In this document: one piece after another, positions 21,556-31,945 of the stretch | How the letters are laid out: every line of letters starts with the position of its first letter | Numbering within the stretch: the stretch's first letter is position 1 | Assembly: GCF_003402235.1 (NCBI RefSeq) | Contig: NZ_QEWO01000009.1 | Location: 1-64,000, forward strand | DNA: 64,000 nt | Direction: 5' to 3' | From: Parahaliea mediterranea | GTDB taxonomy: Bacteria > Pseudomonadota > Gammaproteobacteria > Pseudomonadales > Halieaceae | Position numbers and translations under genes: made by a program | The notes under the pieces: model-generated | Databases searched by the model: none | What the model was told of the DNA's origin: nothing | The model's input: only the letters and a program-made list of their open reading frames with translations

Positions 21556-22614
21556 TCAGCCCTGGGCCAGCAAATCCCGCAGATCGATGATGGCGGCGTT
21601 GGCGCGGCTCAGGTAATTGGCCATCACCAGTGAATGGTTGGCCAGCACACCAAAGCCGGTGCCGTTCAATACCATGGGGCTCCACACGGTGTCCTGGGTG
21701 GCCTCCAGTTCACGGATAATCTGCTGCAGGCTGACCCGCGCGTTCTTTTTCTCCAGCACATCGGCAAAGTCAACTTCCGCCGCCTTGAGGAAGTGAATCA
21801 GCGCCCAGGCGGTGCCGCGCGCCTCAAAAAACACATCGTCAATTTCTGTCCAGGGCGTCTGCACCACCATCTCGTCGGGGCTGCTGGTGGACTGGCGCGC
21901 GCTGTCGTCACCGGCCAGGTCAGTGTTCAGCCTACGCTGGCCAACGCTGGCACTGAGGCGCTGCGACAGGCTGCCAAGGCGGGTGTCGACGGTGTTCAGC
22001 CAGTAGCGCAGGTTATCGGCACGGGCATAAAACTGGGCGTCGGAGGCGTCGTCGTCGGACAGGCGCTGCAGGTAGCTACGCACGTACTTAACCCCGGCCT
22101 TGTACTCGGTTTCCGAGGCCGGCAGCATCCAGCTGTTGGCGCTGAAGTTAAAGCGCGGCTCGGCTTCGGCCAGGTCCCTGTCTTCGGTGGACTGGGACTG
22201 GGAGCGGCTGTGTACTTCGCGCATGGCCCGCGCCAGGTCGCGCACCTGGATCAGCGCGCCATATTCCCAGTTGGGGATGTTGTCCAGCCACACCCCCGGA
22301 GGAAAGCGGTCGTTGCGCAGGTAGCCGCCCGGCTTGTCGAGCAGGGTTTCCATCACGCCAATCAGGGCCGCAGTGGTGGCGGAGCCAGTCACCACCCGCC
22401 CGTTCTGCGCCGCGGCCAGTTCTGCCGCCTTGGCTTTCACATCAAAGGGCCCGGGCGCCATGCTCCAGTACAGCCCCACCAGCGCGGCGAGCACCAGGTA
22501 CAACAGCAGGATGCGCAGGGGCCAGCGCCACCATTTGCCGTCGCGGAAACCGTCGCGCCAGTCCTGCAGCCGCTCGCCGACGGTGGGTTTTACTGTGGGG
22601 TTGGGTTGGTTCAT
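21556..22614 (-). CDS. DUF2333 family inner-membrane protein
   Basis: A 352-residue protein with a short cytoplasmic N-terminus, one membrane helix (about 33-52, LRILLLYLVLAALVGLYWS) and a large helical periplasmic domain. Conserved-looking blocks include GGYLRNDRFPPGVWLDN and WEYGALIQVRDLARA, typical of DUF2333 proteins of marine and pseudomonad gammaproteobacteria. Function unknown. It is convergent with the pentapeptide-repeat gene. Confidence 0.85.
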   Translation of the reverse strand: MNQPNPTVKPTVGERLQDWRDGFRDGKWWRWPLRILLLYLVLAALVGLYWSMAPGPFDVKAKAAELAAAQNGRVVTGSATTAALIGVMETLLDKPGGYLRNDRFPPGVWLDNIPNWEYGALIQVRDLARAMREVHSRSQSQSTEDRDLAEAEPRFNFSANSWMLPASETEYKAGVKYVRSYLQRLSDDDASDAQFYARADNLRYWLNTVDTRLGSLSQRLSASVGQRRLNTDLAGDDSARQSTSSPDEMVVQTPWTEIDDVFFEARGTAWALIHFLKAAEVDFADVLEKKNARVSLQQIIRELEATQDTVWSPMVLNGTGFGVLANHSLVMANYLSRANAAIIDLRDLLAQG

Positions 22615-22718
22615 CAGTCCCGTTGCTCCCTGCCTGTCACTTCGAAAGTACTAAAAAATAAGGCGTTACTAAAAACTGTATAAAGGAACGCGTTAAAAAA
22701 TTGCCATACCAAGGGCCA

Positions 22719-23171
22719 TCAATGGTGATGACTGTGATCACCCCCCGCCTGGCGGCGGACCTGCGCCTCGGTGCAGGCCTGCCCGCCAGCGGCCAGGTTC
22801 AGGCACAGGCTCACACGTTCGCCCTCCGCCGGCATGCGTTCCAGCCCCAGCAGCATCAAGTGTACGCCACCGGGCGCCAATTGCAGGCGCTCGCCGGGGG
22901 CCAGGGTCACCGCCTCAAGCTGGCGCATGCGCATCATGCCATCCTCGGCCTGGCTGCTGTGCAGTTCCACCCGCTCTGCTATGGGGCTGCTGCCGCCGGT
23001 GAGCGTCAACGGACTGTCGCCGCTGTTGTGCAGCTGCAGGTAGGCGGCGGTATTGCGCTGCACCGGTGGCAGGGCGCGCACCCAGGCATCGCTGATTGCC
23101 AGTTGGGCCTCGGCCTGTGCTGCGCCCAGCACCAGCAGGGCGGCAGCTGTCATCGCGGGCAAAACTCGCAC
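22719..23171 (-). CDS. Periplasmic copper chaperone, PCu(A)C family
   Basis: Binds Cu(I) in the periplasm and delivers it, typically to the CuA site of cytochrome oxidase. The 150-residue protein has a signal peptide (about 1-22), the H(M)X10MX21HXM-type ligand set seen as ELHSSQAEDGMMRM and GGVHLMLLGL, two cysteines near the C-terminus and a His-rich tail (DHSHHH). It is divergent from dsbD, whose thiol transfer could keep such sites reduced; this functional link is inference. Confidence 0.9.
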   Translation of the reverse strand: MRVLPAMTAAALLVLGAAQAEAQLAISDAWVRALPPVQRNTAAYLQLHNSGDSPLTLTGGSSPIAERVELHSSQAEDGMMRMRQLEAVTLAPGERLQLAPGGVHLMLLGLERMPAEGERVSLCLNLAAGGQACTEAQVRRQAGGDHSHHH

Positions 23172-23419
23172 CTGATTCTCTCCTATCCTTTATATCTGCT
23201 GATCGTTCCTGCTACAGACTTTGCAACGCGCTCTGTAACTCACCTTGCAATTCAATCTGCGACGGCGTCCACCCAACTGCGCGGACGATGAAACCAATTG
23301 CCGGCGCCGGCGTCTGAGGACTATAACACTGCCCGGGTGCGAATCGGCGTTGGGCGGCCCCCGGACCACTGCTAAACTTGGCCGCTGACCGGCTATCCGA
23401 ACACATTTCAGGAGACTTC

Positions 23420-25183
23420 ATGCGCCTGGTACTCGCCAGCCTTCTGCTGTTCATCAGCAGCCTCAGCCACGCCCAGTTCGGCGGCAACGGCCAACCCGGC
23501 AACCCCTTTGGCGGCGCGGCCCAGCCGAGCTTTCTGCCGGTGGAAGAGGCCTACCAGGTGGTTATCGAGCCCAACGCTCGGGGTTTGCGCCTGTACTGGC
23601 AGATTGCCGATGGCTACTACCTGTACCAGCACCAGTTTCGCTTTGGGCTGAGCGACGCCGAGGGCGTGGTGAGCGCGACGCCCGCCTTCCCGCCGGCCAT
23701 CGAGCGCCACGACGAATTCTTTGGCGATACCCGGGTGTACTACAACCAGGCCGACATCCAGCTGGACACCGAGCGCCACAGCGGCGAAGCCACCCTCACC
23801 CTCAGCAGCCAGGGCTGTGCCGATGCCGGCCTGTGCTACCCGCCCCGGGACCAGCGCTTCAGCGTGAACTTTGACACCGGCGCCGTCACCGAACTGGCGC
23901 CACCCGCCCGCGCCGGCCCCGCCACCAACACTGCCGCCAACACCGCCCCCGAGGAGACGGCCAGCCTGTCCACCCTGGCCGCCATGGCCCTGCTGGCCTT
24001 TCTGGGCGGCAGCCTGCTCAACCTGATGCCCTGCGTCTTCCCGGTGCTGTCGCTCAAGGTGCTCAGCTTTGCCGACGCCAGCCCCCACCAGCGCCACCGC
24101 CAGAGCTGGCTGTATGCCGCCGGCGTTGTCACCAGCTTCCTGATTGTGGCGGCAACGCTGATTTCCCTGCAGCAGGGCGGCCGCGCCGTGGGCTGGGGCT
24201 TCCAACTGCAAAGCCCCGGTTTTGTGATTGCCCTGGCCTACCTGTTTTTGGCCATGGGTCTGGCCCTGTCTGGCGTGGTGGAACTGGGCGCCGGGCTGAT
24301 GAACAGCGGCGCCAACCTGGCCGGACGCAAGGGCGACAGCGGCAGCTTTTTTACCGGCGTACTGGCGGTGGTGGTGGCCAGCCCCTGCACCGCCCCGCTG
24401 ATGGGCACGGCACTGGGCTTTGCCATCACTCAGCCACCCGCCGCCAGCCTGTCGATTTTTGCCGCCCTGGGCGCCGGCATGGCCGCCCCGCTGGTGCTGC
24501 TGAGCTACAGCGGCCTGGCCCGGCGCCTGATGCCACGCCCCGGCCCCTGGATGGAAACCCTCAAGCAGTTTCTGGCCTTCCCCCTGTACGCCAGCGCCAT
24601 CTGGCTGCTGTGGGTGGCCGGGCGCCAGGCCGGCGTCAACACCATGGCTGCGGCCCTGCTGGGCGGGCTGTTTTTGGCCCTGGCCCTGTGGCTGTGGCAG
24701 GCGGTGCTGTGGCGGCAGGTGGCGGCAGTGGGCTGCGTGGCGGTGGCGGTAGCACTGGCGGCGGCCCCCACCGGCACCGGCCAGGGGCCCCGGGCCAGCG
24801 AGCTCGCCCACAGCGAAGCCTGGTCACCGCGCGCCCTGGCCGACCTGCGCGCCGCGGGGCGCAGTGTGTTTGTGGATGTCACCGCCGACTGGTGCATCAC
24901 CTGCATCGCCAATGAACAGGCCGTACTCAATACCGAGGAGATACGCCAGGCCTTCGACAGTGGCGGCGTGGCCTATCTGGTGGCGGACTGGACCAACTAC
25001 GACCCGGAGATCGCCGAGTTCCTGCGCCAGCACGGCCGCAACGGCATTCCCTTCTATATTCTGTACCCCGCCGACCCCGCCGCAGCGCCGCTGATCCTGC
25101 CGCAACTGCTCACCCGCAACACGGTACTGGAAGCGCTGGAGCATATCGCTGGCGAAAAGACGGCTGTTGCCAGCGCGTTATAG
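23420..25183 (+). CDS. dsbD: Thiol:disulfide interchange protein DsbD
   Basis: Carries electrons from cytosolic thioredoxin to periplasmic thiol proteins. The 587-residue product has a signal peptide, an N-terminal DsbD-alpha domain with the cysteine pair in CADAGLCYPP, an eight-helix membrane domain with cysteines in LMPCVFPVLSLK and VASPCTAPLMG, and a C-terminal thioredoxin-like domain with CITC in TADWCITC. The ATG at 23420 follows a GGAG site. Together with the next genes it matches the Pseudomonas dsbD-aroQ-accB order. Confidence 0.95.
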   Translation: MRLVLASLLLFISSLSHAQFGGNGQPGNPFGGAAQPSFLPVEEAYQVVIEPNARGLRLYWQIADGYYLYQHQFRFGLSDAEGVVSATPAFPPAIERHDEFFGDTRVYYNQADIQLDTERHSGEATLTLSSQGCADAGLCYPPRDQRFSVNFDTGAVTELAPPARAGPATNTAANTAPEETASLSTLAAMALLAFLGGSLLNLMPCVFPVLSLKVLSFADASPHQRHRQSWLYAAGVVTSFLIVAATLISLQQGGRAVGWGFQLQSPGFVIALAYLFLAMGLALSGVVELGAGLMNSGANLAGRKGDSGSFFTGVLAVVVASPCTAPLMGTALGFAITQPPAASLSIFAALGAGMAAPLVLLSYSGLARRLMPRPGPWMETLKQFLAFPLYASAIWLLWVAGRQAGVNTMAAALLGGLFLALALWLWQAVLWRQVAAVGCVAVAVALAAAPTGTGQGPRASELAHSEAWSPRALADLRAAGRSVFVDVTADWCITCIANEQAVLNTEEIRQAFDSGGVAYLVADWTNYDPEIAEFLRQHGRNGIPFYILYPADPAAAPLILPQLLTRNTVLEALEHIAGEKTAVASAL

Positions 25184-25443
25184 GCAGATTTGTCGACGTT
25201 GGCGGCAGGATGCGTGATCCGCCGCCATTCTGCCGCCAGCAAGCGCGGAGAAGTCGCGAACCCCCAGAAACAGGAAAACTTCCCATATACCGCCGGGAAA
25301 ATCGGCCTAAATGTGGCCAAAATCGTTAAAACCCACCACAAGGTTGGACAATCCGCCAACTTTGCGCCAGAATTCCACACAATTCGCGCGCTGCTTCTAA
25401 TTCCTTAATCTGTTGCGCGCCACGGCAGGGGAGAGCGCTCCAC

Positions 25444-25884
25444 ATGGCTAGCATTCTGGTGTTACACGGCCCCAACCTGAATTTGCTGGGCACGCGCGAG
25501 CCCGCCGTTTACGGCAGCACCACCCTCGACCAGATCAACACCCGCCTTGAAGACATTGCCCGCCAGCGTGGCCACCACCTGCTGTCCATGCAGAGCAATG
25601 CAGAATACGAGCTGATTGAACGGGTGCAGGAAGCGCGCCAGGAGGGGGTCAATTTCATCCTGATCAACCCCGCCGCCTTCACCCACACCAGCGTGGCCCT
25701 GCGCGATGCCATGGCCGCCGTGGACATCCCCTTTATTGAGGTGCACCTGTCGAACGTGCACGCCCGCGAACCCTTTCGCCACCACTCCTACTTCTCCGAC
25801 CTCGCCCGCGGGGTGATCTGCGGGCTGGGAGCCGGTGGCTACGAATACGCCCTGGAAGCCGCCCTGCGCGAACTGGAAGGCTGA
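25444..25884 (+). CDS. aroQ: 3-dehydroquinate dehydratase, type II
   Basis: Third step of the shikimate pathway. The 146-residue protein has the type II hallmarks: [15 protein letters not shown] with the catalytic Tyr, [15 protein letters not shown], and the His-containing [17 protein letters not shown] block. A 260-base spacer separates it from dsbD, so it probably has its own promoter. accB follows 52 bases on, an order conserved in pseudomonads. Confidence 0.96.
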   Translation: MASILVLHGPNLNLLGTREPAVYGSTTLDQINTRLEDIARQRGHHLLSMQSNAEYELIERVQEARQEGVNFILINPAAFTHTSVALRDAMAAVDIPFIEVHLSNVHAREPFRHHSYFSDLARGVICGLGAGGYEYALEAALRELEG

Positions 25885-25936
25885 CAGGCTTTTTTTTGCC
25901 GTCCCGACTAACCATCGAAAACGAAGAGAACCGACT

Positions 25937-26398
25937 ATGGACATTCGTAAAGTCAAAAAATTGATCGAGCTGCTGGAAGAGTCCAACATCGACGAAATCG
26001 AGATCAAAGAGGGCGAAGAATCGGTGCGCATCAGCCGCAACAGCGGCCAGCCGATGATGGCCCCCGCCAGCTACGCCATGGCCCCGCCGCCAGCACCCGT
26101 CGCGCCGGCGCCAGCCCCGGCCGCCGCCCCCGAGCCGGCTGCGGAGGCAGCCCCTGCCCTGAGTGGCCACGTGGTCACCTCCCCCATGGTGGGCACCTTC
26201 TACCGCTCGCCCTCCCCCACCGCCGCCCACTTCGTGGAAGTGGGCCAGACCGTGAAGGCCGGCGACGTGCTGTGCATCGTCGAGGCGATGAAAATGATGA
26301 ACCAGATCGAGGCCGACAAGTCCGGCACCATCGGCGAAATCCTGGTGGAAAACGGCGAACCGGTGGAATTCGAACAGCCCCTGTTCACCATCGTCTGA
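25937..26398 (+). CDS. accB: Acetyl-CoA carboxylase biotin carboxyl carrier protein
   Basis: Carries biotin for the first step of fatty acid synthesis. The 153-residue product (ATG at 25937) has an N-terminal helix region ([16 protein letters not shown]), an Ala/Pro-rich linker (about 45-75) and the C-terminal biotinyl domain with the modified lysine in EAMKMMN. accC follows 48 bases later, the usual accBC operon. Confidence 0.96.
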   Translation: MDIRKVKKLIELLEESNIDEIEIKEGEESVRISRNSGQPMMAPASYAMAPPPAPVAPAPAPAAAPEPAAEAAPALSGHVVTSPMVGTFYRSPSPTAAHFVEVGQTVKAGDVLCIVEAMKMMNQIEADKSGTIGEILVENGEPVEFEQPLFTIV

Positions 26399-26446
26399 TG
26401 CCGCGCGGGCCACGCCCGCCAATGCCCAGTTACAGAGGATCGCAAG

Positions 26447-27793
26447 ATGCCGATATTGGATAAGGTGCTGATCGCCAACCGCGGGGAAATCGCCCTGCGG
26501 GTGCTGCGCGCCTGCAAGGAACTGAATATCAAGACCGTGGCGGTGCATTCCAAGGCCGACAAGGACCTGATGCACGTGCGCCTGGCGGACGAGTCCGTCT
26601 GCATCGGCCCCGCCGCCAGCGCCCAGAGCTACCTGAACGTGCCCGCCATCATCAGCGCCGCCGAAGTCACCAACGCCACCGCCATCCACCCGGGCTACGG
26701 CTTTCTGGCGGAGAACGCCGACTTTGCCGAGCAGGTGGAAAAAAGCGGCTTTACCTTCATCGGCCCCCGTGCCGACACCATCCGCCTGATGGGGGACAAA
26801 GTCTCCGCCATCGATGCGATGAAAAAAGCCGGCGTACCCACCGTACCCGGCTCCGACGGCCCCCTGACCGATGACGACGAGCGCACCCTGGAGATCGCCC
26901 GCCGCATCGGCTACCCGGTGATCGTCAAGGCCGCCGCTGGCGGCGGCGGCCGCGGCATGCGGGTGGTGCACAACGAAGCGGCCCTGCTGGGCTCAGTGCA
27001 GCTCACCCAGACCGAGGCCGGCGCGGCCTTCGGCTCCGATGTGGTCTACCTGGAAAAATTCCTGCAGAAGCCCCGCCATGTGGAAATCCAGGTCATTGCC
27101 GATGGCCAGGGCAACGCCATTCACCTGGGGGACCGCGACTGCTCCCTGCAGCGCCGCCACCAAAAGGTGCTGGAGGAAGCGCCAGCCCCGGGCATCGACG
27201 AAGACCTGCGCGCCCAGGTGGCCGAGGCCTGCGTAAACGCCTGCGTGGAAATTGGCTATCGCGGCGCCGGCACCTTTGAGTTCCTTTACGAGGACGGCGG
27301 TTTCTACTTCATCGAGATGAACACGCGCGTACAGGTGGAGCATCCGGTCACCGAAATGGTCACCGGCATCGACATCGTCAAGGAGCAGCTGCGCATCGCA
27401 GCCGGCATGCCCCTGTCGATCACCCAGGACGATGTGAAGATCAGCGGCCACGCCTTTGAGTGCCGCATCAACGCCGAAGACCCGCACACCTTCATTCCCT
27501 CCCCGGGCAAGGTCACCACCTTCCACGCCCCCGGTGGCCTTGGCATCCGGGTGGACTCCCACCTGTACGACGGCTACACCGTGCCACCCTTCTACGATTC
27601 GCTGATCGCCAAAGTGATCAGCTTCGGCGAAGACCGCAGCACCGCCCTGGCCCGCATGCGCCAGGCCCTGGACGAACTGGTGGTAGAAGGCATTCGCACC
27701 AACACCCCCCTGCATCGGCAACTGGTGGTGGACCGCGCCTTCCAGGCCGGTGGTGTGAGCATTCACTACCTGGAGAGCAAGCTGGAGGACTGA
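26447..27793 (+). CDS. accC: Acetyl-CoA carboxylase, biotin carboxylase subunit
   Basis: ATP-dependent carboxylation of biotin on AccB. The 448-residue protein has the usual N-terminal [14 protein letters not shown], the ATP-grasp glycine loop [11 protein letters not shown] and the catalytic region [14 protein letters not shown]. Length is as in E. coli AccC (449). An AGAGG site precedes the ATG. Confidence 0.97.
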   Translation: MPILDKVLIANRGEIALRVLRACKELNIKTVAVHSKADKDLMHVRLADESVCIGPAASAQSYLNVPAIISAAEVTNATAIHPGYGFLAENADFAEQVEKSGFTFIGPRADTIRLMGDKVSAIDAMKKAGVPTVPGSDGPLTDDDERTLEIARRIGYPVIVKAAAGGGGRGMRVVHNEAALLGSVQLTQTEAGAAFGSDVVYLEKFLQKPRHVEIQVIADGQGNAIHLGDRDCSLQRRHQKVLEEAPAPGIDEDLRAQVAEACVNACVEIGYRGAGTFEFLYEDGGFYFIEMNTRVQVEHPVTEMVTGIDIVKEQLRIAAGMPLSITQDDVKISGHAFECRINAEDPHTFIPSPGKVTTFHAPGGLGIRVDSHLYDGYTVPPFYDSLIAKVISFGEDRSTALARMRQALDELVVEGIRTNTPLHRQLVVDRAFQAGGVSIHYLESKLED

Positions 27794-27811
27794 GTCCTCC
27801 GGCATTCCACC

Positions 27812-28708
27812 ATGAGCTGGCTGCAACTGCGCCTGGACACCCACCCCGACCAGGTCGAGGCGCTGGAAGCGCGGATGCTGGCCAGCGGCTCGGTGGCGGT
27901 CACCCTGGAGGACAACGCCGACCAGCCGGTGCTGGAGCCAGCCGTGGGCGAGACGCCCCTGTGGCAGCAGACCCGACTGACCGGCCTCTATCCCGCCGAC
28001 ACCGACATGGACGCCGTGCTGACCAGCTTCCCCGAAGCCCTGCTGGCCAACTGCGCGGCGCGGGTGGAAATCCTTGAAGACAAAGACTGGGAGCGGGAGT
28101 GGATCAAGCACTACCAGCCCATGCGCTTTGGCGAGCGGCTGTGGGTGTGCCCCAGCTGGCTGGAGCCGCCGGAACCCGGCGCCGTCAACCTGCTGCTGGA
28201 CCCGGGCCTGGCCTTTGGCACCGGCACCCACCCCACCACCGCTTTGTGTCTTACCGCCCTGGATGCCCTGCCGCTGTCCGGGGCGCAGGTTGTCGACTAC
28301 GGTTGCGGCTCCGGCATTCTGGCCGTGGCGGCCCTGAAACTCGGCGCCGCCCAGGCACTGGGCGTAGACAATGACCCCCAGGCCCTGGCGGCCACCCGCG
28401 AGAATGCCGAGCGCAACGGCATTGCCACCAGCGCCCTGGCCACCGCCCTGCCCGGGGCGGCGCCCATTCCCGCCTGGCAGGGCCAGGCCGAGGTGGTGAT
28501 TGCCAACATCCTTGCCGGCCCGCTGATGGAGCTGTCCGACACCCTGCTGGCGCTGGCCCGGCCGGGGGCCACTCTGATGCTGTCCGGTTTGTTGCTGAGC
28601 CAGGCCGATGCCATCTGCGCGCACTATGCCGAGCGTATTGAGCTGCACATTGCCGGCGAAAAAGACGGCTGGGTGTGCCTGCAGGGCCGCCTGCCCCAAG
28701 GCAAGTGA
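27812..28708 (+). CDS. prmA: Ribosomal protein L11 methyltransferase
   Basis: SAM-dependent trimethylation of ribosomal protein L11. The 298-residue protein has an N-terminal substrate-recognition domain and a Rossmann methyltransferase domain with DPGLAFGTGTHPTT and the SAM loop DYGCGSGIL. It begins 18 bases after accC and is likely cotranscribed. Confidence 0.95.
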   Translation: MSWLQLRLDTHPDQVEALEARMLASGSVAVTLEDNADQPVLEPAVGETPLWQQTRLTGLYPADTDMDAVLTSFPEALLANCAARVEILEDKDWEREWIKHYQPMRFGERLWVCPSWLEPPEPGAVNLLLDPGLAFGTGTHPTTALCLTALDALPLSGAQVVDYGCGSGILAVAALKLGAAQALGVDNDPQALAATRENAERNGIATSALATALPGAAPIPAWQGQAEVVIANILAGPLMELSDTLLALARPGATLMLSGLLLSQADAICAHYAERIELHIAGEKDGWVCLQGRLPQGK

Positions 28709-28866
28709 TTGCCCGCTTCGGCCAGCGGCCCGGCCGACACTTGGCGGCAAAAAAGCAAGCCTGATCCAGCTCAAAATTTAGCCATTTTTTAGCCGGGTAC
28801 GCTTTTACCCTTCAAGGCTCTCCAGTAGAATACCGCCTCTTTTTCGACGCATTTTCTGCCCTCATC

Positions 28867-29868
28867 GTGACGCTCCACATCGGACCCTACAGGCTTGCCA
28901 ACCGGGTGGCTCTGGCGCCCATGGCCGGCGTGACCGACCTGCCCTTCCGGCGCCTGGCCGCCGCCCAGGGGGCCGGTCTGGTGGTGTCTGAAATGCTCAG
29001 CAGCAACCCCCGCGTGCAGCAGTCCCGCAAGTCCCAGTGGCGCAGCCGCCACGACGACGAGGCAGAGCCGCGCTCAGTGCAGATTGCCGGATCCGACCCG
29101 CAGGAAATGGCCGCCGCCGCGCAGATGAATGTGGCCGGCGGCGCACAGATTATCGACATCAACATGGGCTGCCCGGCCAAAAAGGTGTGCCGCAAGGCGG
29201 CGGGCTCGGCGCTGCTGGCCAACGAGGCGCTGGTGGCCGACATTCTGCACGCCGTGGTGAACGCGGTGGACGTGCCCGTCACCCTCAAAATTCGCACCGG
29301 TAGCACACCCGAACAACGCAATGGCGTAGCCATCGCCCGCATTGCCGAGGACGCCGGCATCCAGCTGTTGTCCGTACACGGGCGCACCCGGGCCTGCGCC
29401 TTCAAGGGCGCAGTGGAATACGACACCATTGCCGACATCGTAGCCGCCGTGGACATCCCGGTACTGGCCAACGGCGACATCGACAGCCCGCACAAGGCCG
29501 CCCAGGTGCTGCGCCACACCAACGCCGCCGGCGTGATGATTGGCCGCGCCGCCCAGGGCCGGCCCTGGCTGTGCGGCCAGATTGCCGCCTGGATTGAGCG
29601 TGGGGAGCTGCTTGCCGACCCTGACCTCGGCCAGCAATGGCAGATCATCCGCAATCACCTGGCCGCCCTGCACGCCTTTTATGGCGAGTTCATGGGCGTG
29701 CGCATTGCCCGCAAGCACGTGGGCTGGTATCTGCAACAACATCCCGCGCTCGCACCCCAGCGCAAGGGCTTCAACGCCCTCACCAGTGCGCAAGCGCAAC
29801 ACCGGCACCTGCAGGCGCTCTTCGAGGCAGCCGGTGGCAACACAGACCAGAAGGAACTAGCAGCATGA
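28867..29868 (+). CDS. dusB: tRNA-dihydrouridine synthase B
   Basis: FMN enzyme that reduces uridine in the tRNA D-loop. The 333-residue product has APMAGVTDLPFRR near the start, the catalytic cysteine in NMGCPAKKVCRK and the HGRTR motif. The start is a GTG at 28867. Its stop overlaps the fis start (ATGA), the classic dusB-fis operon. A candidate -10 TAGAAT lies at 28826-28831, but the -35 is weak. Confidence 0.95.
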   Translation: MTLHIGPYRLANRVALAPMAGVTDLPFRRLAAAQGAGLVVSEMLSSNPRVQQSRKSQWRSRHDDEAEPRSVQIAGSDPQEMAAAAQMNVAGGAQIIDINMGCPAKKVCRKAAGSALLANEALVADILHAVVNAVDVPVTLKIRTGSTPEQRNGVAIARIAEDAGIQLLSVHGRTRACAFKGAVEYDTIADIVAAVDIPVLANGDIDSPHKAAQVLRHTNAAGVMIGRAAQGRPWLCGQIAAWIERGELLADPDLGQQWQIIRNHLAALHAFYGEFMGVRIARKHVGWYLQQHPALAPQRKGFNALTSAQAQHRHLQALFEAAGGNTDQKELAA

Positions 29869-30182
29869 ACAGGGCCGAACACCTGAGCCCACTGGCCGGC
29901 GATGACCCGGTCAGCTTGGAGCCCGCCAACAGCGACAACAACAACAGTGAACTGGCCGAGGCCGTGACCCGCGCGGTACGCGACTACCTGGCCCAGCTCG
30001 ACGGCCAGATGACCACCGACTTCTACCAGCTGGTGCTGGCCGAGATCGAGGCGCCACTGCTGCGGGAAATCATGACCTACACCCGCCACAACCAGACCCG
30101 GGCCTCGATCATGCTCGGCCTGAACCGCGGCACCCTGCGCAAAAAACTCAAGCAGTACGACCTGCTTTCCAACAAAGACTGA
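29865..30182 (+). CDS. fis: DNA-binding protein Fis
   Basis: Nucleoid protein that bends DNA and activates rRNA promoters, such as the one at the left edge of this window. The 105-residue product has a variable N-terminus and the conserved C-terminal helix-turn-helix (NQTRASIMLGLNRGTLRKKL). ATG at 29865 overlaps the dusB stop by 4 bases, so the two are translationally coupled. The only other ATG-type starts lie inside dusB. Confidence 0.96.
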   Translation: MNRAEHLSPLAGDDPVSLEPANSDNNNSELAEAVTRAVRDYLAQLDGQMTTDFYQLVLAEIEAPLLREIMTYTRHNQTRASIMLGLNRGTLRKKLKQYDLLSNKD

Positions 30183-30197
30183 CAGGCAAGAGAGGCC

Positions 30198-31772
30198 ATG
30201 AGCGACAGCAATTTTGTGAGCGTCCAGCGCGCGCTGATCAGCGTTTCCGATAAAACCGGCATAGTGGAGTTCGCCACCGCCCTGCGCGAGTTGGGCGTGG
30301 AACTGCTTTCCACCGGCGGCACCTACCGCCTGCTCAAAGAGCAGGGCCTTGCGGTGACCGAAGTGGCCGACTACACCGGCTTCCCGGAAATGATGGACGG
30401 CCGGGTAAAAACCCTGCATCCGAAAATCCACGGTGGCATCCTCGCCCGCCGCGGCCAGGACGACGCGGTGATGGCCGAGCACGGTATCAACGGCATCGAC
30501 ATGGTGGTGGTGAACCTCTACCCCTTCGAGGCCACCGTTGCCAAACCGGGCTGCACCCTGGAAGACGCCATCGAGAACATCGACATCGGCGGCCCCACCA
30601 TGGTCCGCGCCGCGGCCAAGAACCACCGCTTTGTCAACATTGTGGTGAACGCCGGCGACTACGACGCCATCCTTAACGAGATGCGCGCCAACGATGGCGC
30701 CACCTCCCTGGATACCCGCTTCGATCTGGCCATCAAGGCCTATGAACACACCGCTGCCTACGACGGCGCCATCGCCAATTACTTCGGCCGGCAAGTGCCC
30801 GGCGGCTCGGCGGACTTCCCGCGCACCTTCAACACCCAGTTTCACAAGGCGCAGGACATGCGCTACGGCGAAAACCCCCACCAGAAGGCCGCCTTTTACG
30901 TGGAGGCCAGCCCTGCCGAGGCCGGCATTGCCACGGCAACACAACTGCAGGGCAAGGAGCTGTCCTACAACAACGTGGCCGACACCGACGCCGCCCTTGA
31001 GTGCGTGAAGAACTTTGAGGCCCCAGCCTGCGTGATCGTCAAGCACGCCAATCCCTGTGGCGTGGCGGTTGCGGCAGACCTGCTGCAGGCCTACGAACTG
31101 GCCTTCGCCACCGACCCGGAATCCGCCTTTGGCGGCATCATCGCCTTTAACCGCGAGCTGGATGCCACCACCGCCAGCGCCATTGTCGAGCGCCAGTTTG
31201 TGGAGGTGATTATCGCCCCCAGCGTCAGCGCCGAGGCCGCCGAAGTGGTGGGCGCCAAGAAGAACGTGCGGCTGCTGGCCTGCGGGGCTTGGAGCGCGCC
31301 GCAGTCCGCCTTTGACTACAAGCGTGTCAACGGCGGCCTGCTGGTACAGGACCGCGACCTGGGCATGGTGAGCGAGGCCGACCTCAAGGTGGTCACCAAG
31401 GTGCAGCCCACTCCCGAGCAGATGAGCGACCTGCTGTTTGCCTGGAAGGTGGCCAAGTTCGTGAAGTCCAACGCCATTGTTTACGCCCACCAGGGCCAGA
31501 CCGTGGGCGTGGGTGCGGGTCAGATGAGCCGCGTGAACTCCGCCCGCATCGCCGCCATCAAGGCCGAGCACGCCGGCCTTGCGGTGAAGGGCTCGGTGAT
31601 GGCCTCGGACGCCTTCTTCCCCTTCCGCGACGGCATCGACAGCGCCGGCGAGCGCGGCATTGCCGCGGTCATCCAGCCCGGCGGCTCAATCCGCGACGAA
31701 GAGGTGATTGCCGCCGCCGACGAGCACGGGATGGCGATGGTGTTTACCAGCATGCGTCATTTCAGACACTAA
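30198..31772 (+). CDS. purH: Bifunctional AICAR formyltransferase / IMP cyclohydrolase
   Basis: Last two steps of de novo IMP synthesis. The 524-residue protein has the N-terminal MGS-like cyclohydrolase domain ([22 protein letters not shown]) and a C-terminal transformylase domain with the KHANPCG motif and the CAFGG-type block ESAFGG. It follows fis by 15 bases. purD lies downstream beyond a structured spacer. Confidence 0.97.
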   Translation: MSDSNFVSVQRALISVSDKTGIVEFATALRELGVELLSTGGTYRLLKEQGLAVTEVADYTGFPEMMDGRVKTLHPKIHGGILARRGQDDAVMAEHGINGIDMVVVNLYPFEATVAKPGCTLEDAIENIDIGGPTMVRAAAKNHRFVNIVVNAGDYDAILNEMRANDGATSLDTRFDLAIKAYEHTAAYDGAIANYFGRQVPGGSADFPRTFNTQFHKAQDMRYGENPHQKAAFYVEASPAEAGIATATQLQGKELSYNNVADTDAALECVKNFEAPACVIVKHANPCGVAVAADLLQAYELAFATDPESAFGGIIAFNRELDATTASAIVERQFVEVIIAPSVSAEAAEVVGAKKNVRLLACGAWSAPQSAFDYKRVNGGLLVQDRDLGMVSEADLKVVTKVQPTPEQMSDLLFAWKVAKFVKSNAIVYAHQGQTVGVGAGQMSRVNSARIAAIKAEHAGLAVKGSVMASDAFFPFRDGIDSAGERGIAAVIQPGGSIRDEEVIAAADEHGMAMVFTSMRHFRH

Positions 31773-31818
31773 TGGCGCACCATGCGGCCCCAGGTGGCGC
31801 GATACCGCGTTGAAGATG

Positions 31819-31863
31819 AAAAAACAATGCTCACGTACTTTCGTGTACGCTCCGCTTGTTTTT
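31819..31863 (+). terminator. Stem-loop in the purH-purD spacer
   Basis: Complementary outer arms AAAAACAA (ending 31827) and TTGTTTTT (31856-31863) flank an inner short stem (CGTAC/GTACG). As RNA the right arm ends in a U-rich run, so the element may act as a terminator or attenuator between purH (ends 31772) and purD (starts 31946). Its strength is not established. Confidence 0.45.
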
Positions 31864-31945
31864 CCACCTTCGCCTCGTCTCGCACTCACCTGGAACCACC
31901 TAGCAAGTCGTTAGCACTTCGAATTGGAACAAGGTTGAATCTGGA

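Noticed and set aside
25885-25936. T-rich tract after aroQ as intrinsic terminator
   Set aside because: The run of Ts is present, but no stable GC stem precedes it, and aroQ-accB are often cotranscribed.
29679-31571. Minus-strand open frame of about 630 codons
   Set aside because: It runs antisense across dusB, fis and purH. All three are clear real genes, and the reverse product has no recognisable domain.
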